A DNA stretch of 64,000 nucleotides from JBFHQE01 sp041592335 (GTDB lineage: Bacteria > Pseudomonadota > Gammaproteobacteria > Thiohalobacterales > Thiohalobacteraceae). The stretch is from the NCBI GenBank assembly GCA_041592335.1, contig JBFHQE010000001.1, positions 372,001 to 436,000 on the forward strand. Reading direction: 5' to 3'. A program made the position numbers and the translations under genes. This document shows positions 24,021-31,965 of the stretch, in pieces. The stretch's first letter is position 1; every line of letters starts with the position of its first letter. The notes beneath the pieces were generated by a model that did no database searches, was not told where the DNA came from, and worked only from the letters and a program-made list of their open reading frames with translations.

Positions 24021-25280
24021 ATGGCCATAGTACGCCTCGCCTGGCAGAGCTTATGGAATCGTCGGGTAACGGCGCTCCTGACGATTCTGTCGATAGCACT
24101 GAGCGTGGCGCTGCTACTGGGCGTTGAACGGGTGCGAACCGAGGCGCGCAACAGTTTTGCCAATACGATTTCCGGGACCGATCTCATTGTTGGCGCGCGC
24201 AGTGGCGCGGTGCCGCTATTGCTTTATTCCGTGTTCCGAATCGGGAATGCGACCAACAATATCTCCTGGGAAAGTTACCAGGAGATTGCCGCACACAAGT
24301 CCGTGGCCTGGACGGTGCCCCTGTCGCTGGGCGATTCGCACCAGGGTTACCGGGTGCTGGGTACCAGCCGGGATTATTTCACGCATTATCGTTTTGCCCG
24401 TGATCGTGCCCTGGCGTTTATTGAAGGCGAGCCATTTGCCGATGTGTACGATGTGGTGCTGGGTGCCGATGTGGCACGCGATCTGGGATACGGGTTGGAT
24501 CGGGAAATCGTGCTGGCGCACGGGGCGGGCAAGGTGAGTCTGGTCAAGCATGCCAACAAACCGTTTCGCGTGGTGGGTATTCTGAAGAAAACCGGCACGC
24601 CGGTCGATCGTACCCTGCTGGTGAGTCTGGCGGGTATCGAGGCGATTCATGTCGACTGGCAGGGTGGTATGCCTTTGCCCGGCATTGAGGTGTCGGCGCA
24701 GGCGGCAACAAAGATGAATTTGACGCCCAAAACCATCACGGCATTTATGGTCGGTCTGAATTCAAAAATCAGTACGTTTCATTTGCAGCGTTATATTAAC
24801 GATTACCGCAAGGAGCCCTTGCTGGCTATTCTGCCGGGCGTGGCGTTGCAGGAGCTCTGGGCATTAATGGGTGTCGCGGAGAAGGCGTTGCTGGTGGTGT
24901 CGGCATTCGTGGTGCTGGTTGGCCTGATTGGTATGTTGTCGGCGATTCTTACCAGCTTGAACGAACGCCGCCGCGAAATGGCGATTCTGCGTTCGCTGGG
25001 TGCCCGGCCGCTGCATATCTTCGGCCTAATCATCGGCGAAGCCATGTTACTGACATTGGTCAGTGTGATATTGGGCGTAGTGTTGTTATATGGAATGTTG
25101 ATACTGGGGCGACCGTTAATCGAGGATCGCTTTGGCCTGTTTATCGCGTTAGGCGGGTTCAGTCAGTATGAACTGATCGTGCTGGCGGTGATTGTTGGCG
25201 TAGGGTTGCTGGTCGGGTTTATACCAGGCTATCGGGCTTACCGGAATTCACTGGCCGACGGTCTGAGTATTCGTTTATGA
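24021..25280 (+). CDS. zrgC: FtsX/MacB-type ABC transporter permease, ZrgC-like
   Basis: Inner-membrane protein of 419 residues with the four-helix layout of MacB/LolC permeases. It has an N-terminal helix (RVTALLTILSIALSVALLLG), a periplasmic domain of about 230 residues, then three C-terminal helices (LLVVSAFVVLVGLIGMLSAI, LTLVSVILGVVLLYGML, LIVLAVIVGVGLLVGFIPGY). The coupling text NERRREMAILRSLGARP sits between the second and third helices. Such permeases often act by mechanotransmission rather than by a substrate channel, which would be unusual for simple zinc import. The start directly follows the ATPase stop. Confidence 0.9.
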   Translation: MAIVRLAWQSLWNRRVTALLTILSIALSVALLLGVERVRTEARNSFANTISGTDLIVGARSGAVPLLLYSVFRIGNATNNISWESYQEIAAHKSVAWTVPLSLGDSHQGYRVLGTSRDYFTHYRFARDRALAFIEGEPFADVYDVVLGADVARDLGYGLDREIVLAHGAGKVSLVKHANKPFRVVGILKKTGTPVDRTLLVSLAGIEAIHVDWQGGMPLPGIEVSAQAATKMNLTPKTITAFMVGLNSKISTFHLQRYINDYRKEPLLAILPGVALQELWALMGVAEKALLVVSAFVVLVGLIGMLSAILTSLNERRREMAILRSLGARPLHIFGLIIGEAMLLTLVSVILGVVLLYGMLILGRPLIEDRFGLFIALGGFSQYELIVLAVIVGVGLLVGFIPGYRAYRNSLADGLSIRL

Positions 25281-25825
25281 GGTGCAAGATGCGTGGCGTA
25301 TTGTTGGGTTTGTTGTTCGCATTGATGAACGGCCTGGGTGTGGTGCAGGCAGCTGAAGCCGCCAGGGAGATCGACTGGGATGCGTTGATCCCTTCGGATT
25401 TTCGCCTGGATGGCATCCTGGAAAAATATAACCTGCAGGAATTCGACGACAGCGATCCGCGCGCGCAGGAGATAATGGATGAAATTCGCGCCGCCTGGGA
25501 TGCGGCGCCGGTGGTTAAGGATATTGATGGTCAGTTGATCAGGTTGCCGGGTTACGTGGTGCCGCTCGAGTTGAATGCCGATGGGATTCATCAGTTTCTG
25601 CTGGTGCCATATTACGGTGCCTGCATTCATGTGCCGCCACCGCCCGCCAATCAAACAATCTATGTCACGACCGAGGATACGGGTGGTGTCGAAATCGATA
25701 TGTTTTTGCCGGTGTGGGTGACGGGGGTGATCAGGGCCGAGCGAGTCAGCAGTGAACTGGCGGAATCCGGATACCGCATTGAGGCAACCTTGATCGAACC
25801 CTATGAAGAAGAGCCTGTGCAGTAA
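25277..25825 (+). CDS. zrgD: DUF3299 exported protein, ZrgD-like
   Basis: A 182-residue exported protein with the leader MRGVLLGLLFALMNGLGVVQ. Text typical of DUF3299 follows: VKDIDGQLIRLPGYVVPLEL, LLVPYYGACIHVPPPPANQT and FLPVWVTGVIRAERVSSELA. The ACIHVPPPPAN motif with one Cys and one His is the family hallmark and could bind metal. The ATG overlaps the permease stop (ATGA), and its own stop overlaps the start of the next gene by one base. It belongs to the same zinc-type operon. Confidence 0.88.
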   Translation: MRCKMRGVLLGLLFALMNGLGVVQAAEAAREIDWDALIPSDFRLDGILEKYNLQEFDDSDPRAQEIMDEIRAAWDAAPVVKDIDGQLIRLPGYVVPLELNADGIHQFLLVPYYGACIHVPPPPANQTIYVTTEDTGGVEIDMFLPVWVTGVIRAERVSSELAESGYRIEATLIEPYEEEPVQ

Positions 25826-27960
25826 TGATATCTGTCCTGTCCATACCGCTGGAAACACTGGCAGCCAACCAGGGAAATAAGTCTGAGCATGTCAGTGTTG
25901 ACGTCGAACTGATGCGCGAGAAGTCGTTGACCGGTGAACTACTGGCCTTTCTGCCGGAAAAAAAGCGATTAGAGCTGCTTGTTGACGGGAAGGAGTCTCG
26001 CTTGAATTTCACCGAGATTCGCAGTCTGCGTATTGCCGAGCGCTTGATGCAGTATTCGCCGAAAAGCGAGCACCTGATTCTGACTTTTCATATCAAGTTT
26101 CGGGATGGCGAAATGCGGCATGGCCTGTATAGCGAAATGCGCAAGGATGCCACGGGTCTTCACCTGGTGACGATTGAAAAGGATGGCGGTGCCTATCGCC
26201 TGTTCGTGCCGCGCGAAAATGTTTTACGTTATCGCCTGGGTGATTTGCAGGGAGGCGCGCATTCCTTTATCGAATCGGTTTCCACGGTTGAGGATGGCGG
26301 CGATGAGCGTTTGAACTTCGAACAACCGGTTGCGGCCGCCGAAGAGTTGGGCAAGTGGCTGGCTACGCGCTCCATGATTCCATTTGCCCGCAACAAACCG
26401 GTCGCCGGGGAGGAGATGCCAGGGTCCGGCGATCCCTTGCTCGATGCATCGGCGCTGTCTCGCCGGCTCGGTGTGCCACTGGTGGATCTGAAGCATTACC
26501 CCGTCGATGCGCGCATGTTGGCCGAGTTGCCGGAAAGTTTTGTGCGTGAGCATGCGGTGTTTCCGTTAATGATTTTCGACGACCATCTGGTGGTCGCCAT
26601 GGAAAATCCAGCCGATGGCGATCTGGCGCGCATGATTCAGTTCGTTGCCGGAAAAAATGTCGAAACCTGCGTGGCGACACGCCATGACCTGGTGAAGGCG
26701 ATCGACCGTTATTACGGTGCCAGCGAAGAAACCGACGCATTGCAGGAGCTTGAGGGCGACGCTCAGCATGCCTTGCTGGTTGGGCAGGAAGATATTGAAA
26801 AGATCGGCAGCGAAAAGCCGATTGTGCGGCTGGTGCATAACGTACTGGTGGATGCTATACATCGCAATGCCTCGGATATTCATATTCGTCCCGGCGAAGA
26901 GGATGTCGAATTGCTCTATCGCGAAGACGGCACGCTGATTCCGGTCCGTCGTTTCAGCAAGGCGTTACTGCCTGCCGTGGTGGCGCGCATCAAGATTATC
27001 GGCCGCATGAATATCGCCGAGCGGCGCCTGCCGCAGGATGGTCGCGCGCGAATGGAGACAGATGGCGCAATTGTGGATATGCGTATTTCGGTGATACCGA
27101 CAATCACCGGGGAAAGCGTGGTTATTCGCTTGTTGAATGCCGAAAAGGGTTTGCGTTCGGTTAAGGAGCTTGGTTTCGATGATGAAGACCAGGCGCGTTT
27201 TATAGACCTGCTGCACAAGAGTTACGGTATGTTGCTGGTGACGGGGCCAACGGGTTCCGGTAAGTCTACAACGCTTTATGCTGCGATCCAGGAAGTGCGC
27301 AAGCAGAACGTGAATATCATCACCGTGGAAGATCCGGTTGAATATCACATGGCGGGTATCGAACAGATACAGGTCAACACTGCGCCGGGATTTACCTTTG
27401 CGCGCGCGCTTCGAAATATTCTTCGCCATGATCCGGACGTGGTGATGGTGGGCGAAATTCGTGACCAGGAAACGGCCAAGATTGCCGTGGAAAGTGCGCT
27501 GACCGGGCACCTGGTGTTGAGCACGCTGCATACCAATGATGCGCCAACGGCGATTACGCGTCTGATTGAAATGGGCGTGGAATCCTTCCTGGTGAAGTCC
27601 TCGGTACTGGGTGTGCTGGCGCAGCGCCTGGTGCGGTTGAATTGCACGCATTGTCTCGAGCAGGAACCGCTCGATAAGAATGAACGGAAATTTCTTGGCG
27701 TGCCGGAAGATGAAGTCTTTTATCACGGTAAAGGCTGTGAGAAATGCAACAACACTGGCTTCAAGGGTCGCAAGGCCGTTTATGAGTTACTGGTGATGAC
27801 GCCGGCGATGCGCGAAATCATCAGGGTCGATATACCCGTGGATGAGATTCGTGATAAGGGTTTAAAGGAAGGGATGGTACCCTTAACCCAGAATGCTTTA
27901 GCATTGGCGCGAGCAAAACTTATATCGCTGGCCGAGGTATATCGCGTCAGGTTGGAGTAA
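25825..27960 (+). CDS. GspE/PilB-type secretion or pilus assembly ATPase
   Basis: Cytoplasmic hexameric ATPase of 711 residues. Residues 1-150 are an extra N-terminal domain (LLVDGKESRLNFTEIRSLRI, FHIKFRDGEMRHGLYSEMRK) not typical of GspE and possibly PilZ-like. Residues 200-310 are an MshEN/GspE-N domain (LSRRLGVPLVDLKHYPVD). The C-terminal ATPase has Walker A GPTGSGKST near 474-482, the Asp box ITVEDPVEYHMAGIEQIQVN, the Walker B region DPDVVMVGEIRDQETA, the His box STLHTNDAPTAI, and a zinc-binding tetracysteine (NCTHC and GCEKC, about residues 607-641). Its start overlaps the zrgD stop, so it is translated with the zinc operon. No other type II or type IV pilus gene is nearby. The target machine is unknown. 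Confidence 0.88.
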   Translation: MISVLSIPLETLAANQGNKSEHVSVDVELMREKSLTGELLAFLPEKKRLELLVDGKESRLNFTEIRSLRIAERLMQYSPKSEHLILTFHIKFRDGEMRHGLYSEMRKDATGLHLVTIEKDGGAYRLFVPRENVLRYRLGDLQGGAHSFIESVSTVEDGGDERLNFEQPVAAAEELGKWLATRSMIPFARNKPVAGEEMPGSGDPLLDASALSRRLGVPLVDLKHYPVDARMLAELPESFVREHAVFPLMIFDDHLVVAMENPADGDLARMIQFVAGKNVETCVATRHDLVKAIDRYYGASEETDALQELEGDAQHALLVGQEDIEKIGSEKPIVRLVHNVLVDAIHRNASDIHIRPGEEDVELLYREDGTLIPVRRFSKALLPAVVARIKIIGRMNIAERRLPQDGRARMETDGAIVDMRISVIPTITGESVVIRLLNAEKGLRSVKELGFDDEDQARFIDLLHKSYGMLLVTGPTGSGKSTTLYAAIQEVRKQNVNIITVEDPVEYHMAGIEQIQVNTAPGFTFARALRNILRHDPDVVMVGEIRDQETAKIAVESALTGHLVLSTLHTNDAPTAITRLIEMGVESFLVKSSVLGVLAQRLVRLNCTHCLEQEPLDKNERKFLGVPEDEVFYHGKGCEKCNNTGFKGRKAVYELLVMTPAMREIIRVDIPVDEIRDKGLKEGMVPLTQNALALARAKLISLAEVYRVRLE

Positions 27961-27985
27961 ATTTATCGTCATTGCCTGAAATTTT

Positions 27986-28051
27986 TAGGAGCGGCCTTGG
28001 CCGCGAACAAAGGCGATAGTAAAAGCATTCGCGGGCAAGCCCGCTCCTGTA
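27986..28051. repeat. Pair of inverted REP-like palindromic units (BIME-like)
   Basis: Two related stem-loop units lie head to head. The first is AGGAGCGGCCTTGGCCGCGA near 27987-28006. The second is TTCGCGGGCAAGCCCGCTCC starting at 28028. Each folds on itself and they are near inverse copies of each other. The second is very close to the well-known Pseudomonas-type REP core TTCGCGGGCAAGCCCGCTCC. The pair sits in the gap between two co-oriented genes, the usual place for such elements. Confidence 0.8.
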
Positions 28052-28085
28052 GTGGATGAAATGCAGTTAGTCAGTGGAGAATAAT

Positions 28086-28496
28086 ATGGCCGAAACCATC
28101 TTTCATAAAATTGTCTCGGGTGAACTGCCCTGTCATAAGGTGTATGAGGATGACCAGGTGCTGGCCTTTCTGGATGTGTTTCCTTTGTCGAAGGGGCATA
28201 CGCTGGTGATCCCCAAGGTGCATGCCGAAACGCTGGATCAGCTGGATGATGAGCATGCGGCAGCGATTGGACGCGTGTTGCCGCGTATTGCGCGCGCCGT
28301 CAAAAAGGTCAGCGGTGCCGAGGCCTATAACATTTTGCAGAATAACGGCGCACTGGCGCACCAGGCGGTGATGTGGCTGCATTTTCACATCATTCCCAAG
28401 TTCGAGGACGGTTCGGGGTTGGGAGTGAACTGGCCAGCCGGTAAACTCGGCGATGAGGGTGCCGAACTGGCGGCTGCTATCGCAGCAGAGATATAA
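28086..28496 (+). CDS. HIT family nucleotide-binding protein with altered His triad
   Basis: A 136-residue cytoplasmic histidine-triad protein. The start MAETIFHKIVSGELPCHKVY with EDDQVLAFLDVFPLSKGHTL is standard for the bacterial Hit group, which hydrolyses nucleotide phosphoramidates or dinucleotides. The active-site motif should read H-x-H-x-H plus two hydrophobics, but the sequence is HQAVMWLHFHIIPKF. The first His is Trp, while the central nucleophilic His and the last His remain. The codon is TGG. Activity could be changed rather than lost. The start at 28086 has GGAG seven bases upstream. An in-frame ATG four codons earlier is less likely. Confidence 0.9.
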   Translation: MAETIFHKIVSGELPCHKVYEDDQVLAFLDVFPLSKGHTLVIPKVHAETLDQLDDEHAAAIGRVLPRIARAVKKVSGAEAYNILQNNGALAHQAVMWLHFHIIPKFEDGSGLGVNWPAGKLGDEGAELAAAIAAEI

Positions 28497-28502
28497 CCAT
28501 GC

Positions 28503-28570
28503 CGTCATTCCGGCGTAGGCCGGAATCCAGGAAGATAAAATAAAAATCCCCGCGTTCGCGGGAATGACGA
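28503..28570. repeat. Dispersed palindromic repeat, GTCATTCCGGC type, with inverted ends
   Basis: The element opens with GTCATTCCGGC, a short GTAG, GCCGGAATCCAGG, and closes with CCCCGCG TT CGCGGG plus GGAATGACG. Its outer ends (CGTCATTCC and GGAATGACG) are inverted copies, giving a 68-base non-coding unit with two internal hairpins. The first 28 bases recur exactly at 31900-31927. It looks like a REP or miniature inverted-repeat element between co-oriented genes. Confidence 0.75.
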
Positions 28571-28580
28571 GTGAGGACTT

Positions 28581-30059
28581 ATGTTAATTGCTGATTTGAT
28601 GGCCCAAAGCGGGGTCGGCTTTGGCACCAGCGGTGCGCGTGGGCGGGTGGTCGATATGACCCCCGAGGTTTGTTATGCCTATACGCGTGGTTTTCTGCAG
28701 CACCTTGAACAGGCGCATGGTCTGGTGCGCGGCTGCCAGGTCGCGATTGCCGGTGATCTGCGCCCCAGCACCCAGGGCATTATGGCCGCGGTGGCGAAGG
28801 GTTGCCTTGATGCCGGCTATCAGCCGCTTAACTGCGGCTTTATTCCCTCGCCAGCCGTGGCTCTCTATGGAATACAGAACGGGATTCCCTCGGTCATGGT
28901 GACAGGCAGCCATATTCCGGACGATCGTAACGGCATCAAGTTCAACCGTGTCGATGGTGAGGTGCTGAAATCCGATGAGGCGGGCATCCGGGCGCAGGAT
29001 GTTGAGGTACCTGAAAAGCTCACCGGACTCGAATCCAGTCTGCCTGAGCTGAATTTGTCGGCTTCTTCGGATTACTTGCAGCGATATGTCGACTTTTTCG
29101 GTGAAAGGGCGCTTTCAGGTATGAGGGTCGGGGTTTACGAGCATTCCGGTGTCGGGCGTGATTTGCTGGTCGAAATCCTGGAAAAGTTGGGTGCCGAAGT
29201 GGTTCGGCTGGCGCGTTCTAAGCAATTTATCCCTGTGGATACAGAAGCAATCCGGCCGGAAGATACCGAGTTGGCGGCAAAATGGGCCACCGAACAGGCT
29301 TTTAACGCAATTGTTTCCACCGATGGCGACGCCGACCGGCCACTGGTAAGTGATGAGAACGGCGTCTGGCTGCGCGGCGATGTGGCTGGTGTACTGTGCG
29401 GAAAATTCCTGGAAATTCAGAATATTGCCACCCCTGTCAGCAGTAATTCCGTAGTGGAGAAGAGTAATTGGTTTCAATCGGTTGGCCGAACCCGGATTGG
29501 TTCGCCATTTGTGATCGAGGTCATGCAGCAACTGGCCGCAGATGGTAAGAGTACGGCGGGTTACGAGGCTAATGGCGGATTCTTACTGCAGACTCCAATA
29601 ATAATGAATGGTAAAACTTTGGAGAGCCTGCCTACCCGTGACGCCTTTATCGTCATCCTCGCTATTCTGGCAATGTCTAAAAGTACTGGAAAATCAATTA
29701 GTCAGCTGGTTGCCGCGTTACCGCCACGGTTTACGTCCAGCGACCGCCTCAAGGCTTTTCCCACGGAAAAATCCCAGGCCATCATCGCGCAATTGGCCAA
29801 ACCGGCCGAGGGGGGTGATTATACGCCGATTGAGGCTGCGTTCGGCGATCTGTGTGGTGCAGTGAAAATGACAAACGCCACCGACGGCCTGCGTATCACC
29901 TTTAATAATGATGAAGTGGTGCATTTGCGTCCTTCCGGCAATGCCCCGGAGTTTCGCTGTTACAATGAGGCGGCATCCACCCGGCGCGTGGCGGAGTTAA
30001 ACGAACTTTGCATGGCAAAGCTGGAAGATTTGCGGTCGGCCCAGGCAATAATCAAATAA
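28581..30059 (+). CDS. Phosphohexomutase (phosphomannomutase/phosphoglucomutase family)
   Basis: Alpha-D-phosphohexomutase of 492 residues that interconverts hexose 1- and 6-phosphates through a phosphoserine. It has FGTSGARGRV at the start, the active-site serine loop VTGSHIPDDRNGIKF near residue 111 (in place of the commoner TASHNP), the metal loop STDGDADRPL, the sugar loop GYEANGG and a C-terminal phosphate-binding RPSGNAPEFR. Mannose 1-phosphate for GDP-mannose is the likely product, since gmd and fcl lie downstream in the same locus. Glucose 1-phosphate for UDP-glucose (galE) is an alternative. No GDP-mannose pyrophosphorylase gene is in the window. Confidence 0.87.
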   Translation: MLIADLMAQSGVGFGTSGARGRVVDMTPEVCYAYTRGFLQHLEQAHGLVRGCQVAIAGDLRPSTQGIMAAVAKGCLDAGYQPLNCGFIPSPAVALYGIQNGIPSVMVTGSHIPDDRNGIKFNRVDGEVLKSDEAGIRAQDVEVPEKLTGLESSLPELNLSASSDYLQRYVDFFGERALSGMRVGVYEHSGVGRDLLVEILEKLGAEVVRLARSKQFIPVDTEAIRPEDTELAAKWATEQAFNAIVSTDGDADRPLVSDENGVWLRGDVAGVLCGKFLEIQNIATPVSSNSVVEKSNWFQSVGRTRIGSPFVIEVMQQLAADGKSTAGYEANGGFLLQTPIIMNGKTLESLPTRDAFIVILAILAMSKSTGKSISQLVAALPPRFTSSDRLKAFPTEKSQAIIAQLAKPAEGGDYTPIEAAFGDLCGAVKMTNATDGLRITFNNDEVVHLRPSGNAPEFRCYNEAASTRRVAELNELCMAKLEDLRSAQAIIK

Positions 30060-30165
30060 AGAGTCTCTTTGCCGTTAACTTCACAATTGAGTGACAATCT
30101 GCGTGTCATAACCGGACGTTATGATGGGCAGTTCTGGTTTGATGCATAAATTTTAAGGGAAACTG

Positions 30166-31890
30166 ATGAGCGTGATTGTGAATCCTCATGGAGGGGTGCT
30201 GGTTGATCTGGCGGTGGAAGAAGAGCAGGCGGAGGCACTAAAGACGGCATCCAAGGAATTTCCCTCCCTGACATTGTCGCAGCGCCAGATGTGTGATCTG
30301 GAGTTGTTGCTGAACGGTGGCTTTTCGCCGTTGAAAGGCTTCATGGGTCAGGCGGATTATGAATCCGTGCTGGATAAGATGGCGCTGGTTGACGGCACCC
30401 TGTGGCCAATTCCGGTGGTGCTGGATGTGCCTGCCGCGTTTGCCGGGAAGTTGCAGAAAGGCCAGAAGATCGCGTTGCGCGATGTCGAAGGCTTCATGCC
30501 GGCGGTGATGGAAGTCTCCGAGATCTGGCAGCCGGACAAGCAGCAGGAAGCAATGAAGATCTACGGCACGACTTCCGAGCAGCATCCCGGCGTGCGCTAC
30601 CTGAATGAACAGGTGCACGATACCTACATCAGTGGTCGCCTCGAAGGCATCCAGGCGCCGGTGCATTATGATTTCGAAAGCCTCTGGGATGGTCCAAAAG
30701 ATCTGCGCGAGTTATTTAAAAAGATGGGTTGGCGCCGTGTGGTGGCATTCCAGACATCCAAGCCCATGCATCGCTTACAGCGTAACCTTACATTACAGGC
30801 CGCCAAGGATATCGGTGGCAATATCCTGATCCATCCGGTTGTCGGTATGACCAAGCCGGGTGATTTGCAATATTACGCGCGCGTGCATTGCTACCAGGCC
30901 ATGCTGAAACGCTTCCCGCACAATCTCGCGTTACTGTCGCTGATGCCGTTGGCCATGCGTATGGCGGGACCGCGCGAAGCAATCCTGCATGGCATTGTGC
31001 ATCAGAACTACGGTTGCACCCATTTCATGGTGGGGCCAGATCATGCTTCGCCGCCACCAGTTGCAGGAAAGGAAACCATCTTCTACCCGCAATATGCCGC
31101 GCAGGAGTTTGTGCAGGAGCATTCGGACAAGCTGGAGATCGATGTTGTTCCAGTTGAGGTTCATCGCTACGTGCCGCGTGTAAATAAATATTTGCCGCAA
31201 AGCCAGATTGAAAGAGACGCTGAAGAAGCGCTCGATTTTTCCGAGAGCGAATTAAAGCATCGCCTGTCGCACAGTACCGAAATTCCTGACTGGTACACCT
31301 ATCCGGAAGTGGTGCGTGAATTACGCCGCGTTTGTCCGCCACGCAACAAGCTCGGATTCACGCTGTTCTTTACCGGTTTATCTGGCGCAGGTAAATCCAC
31401 GCTGGCCAAGATTGTGTATGCCAAACTGGTGGAGGCGGGTGGTCGACCGGTAACGCTGCTGGATGGCGATATTGTGCGCCTGCATCTTTCCAGTGAACTG
31501 GGTTTCTCCAAAGAGCATCGTAACCTTAACGTGCGGCGGATTGGTTTCGTCGCGAGCGAGATCACCAAGAATGCCGGTATCGCTATCTGTGCGCCGATTG
31601 CACCATACACGGCCATGCGTAGAACCGTACGTGAAATGATTGAAGAGCATGGTTCCTTCATAGAAATCCATGTCGCGACGCCGCTGGAAACCTGTGAATC
31701 ACGCGATCGCAAAGGTTTGTACGCCAAGGCACGTCAGGGGCTTATCCCTGAATTCACTGGCATTAGTGATCCCTATGAAGTGCCGGAAAATCCTGAGCTG
31801 CGTGTTGATACGACGGGACTGACTCCAACCGAAGCCGCGCAGGAAATTTATCTGTATCTGTTGAAAGAAGGTTATTTGGATAATGAGTAA
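30166..31890 (+). CDS. cysC: Two-domain APS kinase with degenerate ATP-sulfurylase domain
   Basis: Residues 1-390 are an ATP-sulfurylase-like domain and residues 395-574 are APS kinase. The kinase P-loop GLSGAGKST starts at 404 and is followed by DGDIVRLHLSSELGFSKEHR and GLYAKARQGLIPEFTGI, all intact, so it should make PAPS from APS and ATP. The sulfurylase active site is damaged. The motif that normally reads QTRNP reads QTSKP (196-200). The HxxH pair reads HRLQ (202-205), losing the second His. The GRDHAG loop reads GPDHAS (290-295). The Thiobacillus denitrificans relative is known to be a hexameric APS kinase with an inactive sulfurylase domain, and this protein appears to be of that kind. 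PAPS would feed the nearby sulfotransferase. Confidence 0.9.
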   Translation: MSVIVNPHGGVLVDLAVEEEQAEALKTASKEFPSLTLSQRQMCDLELLLNGGFSPLKGFMGQADYESVLDKMALVDGTLWPIPVVLDVPAAFAGKLQKGQKIALRDVEGFMPAVMEVSEIWQPDKQQEAMKIYGTTSEQHPGVRYLNEQVHDTYISGRLEGIQAPVHYDFESLWDGPKDLRELFKKMGWRRVVAFQTSKPMHRLQRNLTLQAAKDIGGNILIHPVVGMTKPGDLQYYARVHCYQAMLKRFPHNLALLSLMPLAMRMAGPREAILHGIVHQNYGCTHFMVGPDHASPPPVAGKETIFYPQYAAQEFVQEHSDKLEIDVVPVEVHRYVPRVNKYLPQSQIERDAEEALDFSESELKHRLSHSTEIPDWYTYPEVVRELRRVCPPRNKLGFTLFFTGLSGAGKSTLAKIVYAKLVEAGGRPVTLLDGDIVRLHLSSELGFSKEHRNLNVRRIGFVASEITKNAGIAICAPIAPYTAMRRTVREMIEEHGSFIEIHVATPLETCESRDRKGLYAKARQGLIPEFTGISDPYEVPENPELRVDTTGLTPTEAAQEIYLYLLKEGYLDNE

Positions 31891-31899
31891 TGCCTTGTT

Positions 31900-31927
31900 G
31901 TCATTCCGGCGTAGGCCGGAATCCAGG
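31900..31927. repeat. Second copy of the GTCATTCCGGC repeat (half element)
   Basis: This is an exact copy of the first 28 bases of the element at 28503-28570 (GTCATTCCGGC, GTAG, GCCGGAATCCAGG). It lies ten bases after the APS kinase stop. The second hairpin and closing GGAATGACG are absent, so it is a half copy. It could form a hairpin in the 3' region of the upstream transcript. Confidence 0.8.
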
Positions 31928-31965
31928 GGTGTTTGTTTTGGTTTTAGAAGAAACTGGATTATGAA

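Noticed and set aside
27986..28051. CRISPR array or insertion sequence end
   Set aside because: Only two units in opposite orientation are present, with no spacer series and no transposase gene, so a REP-type pair is the simpler reading.
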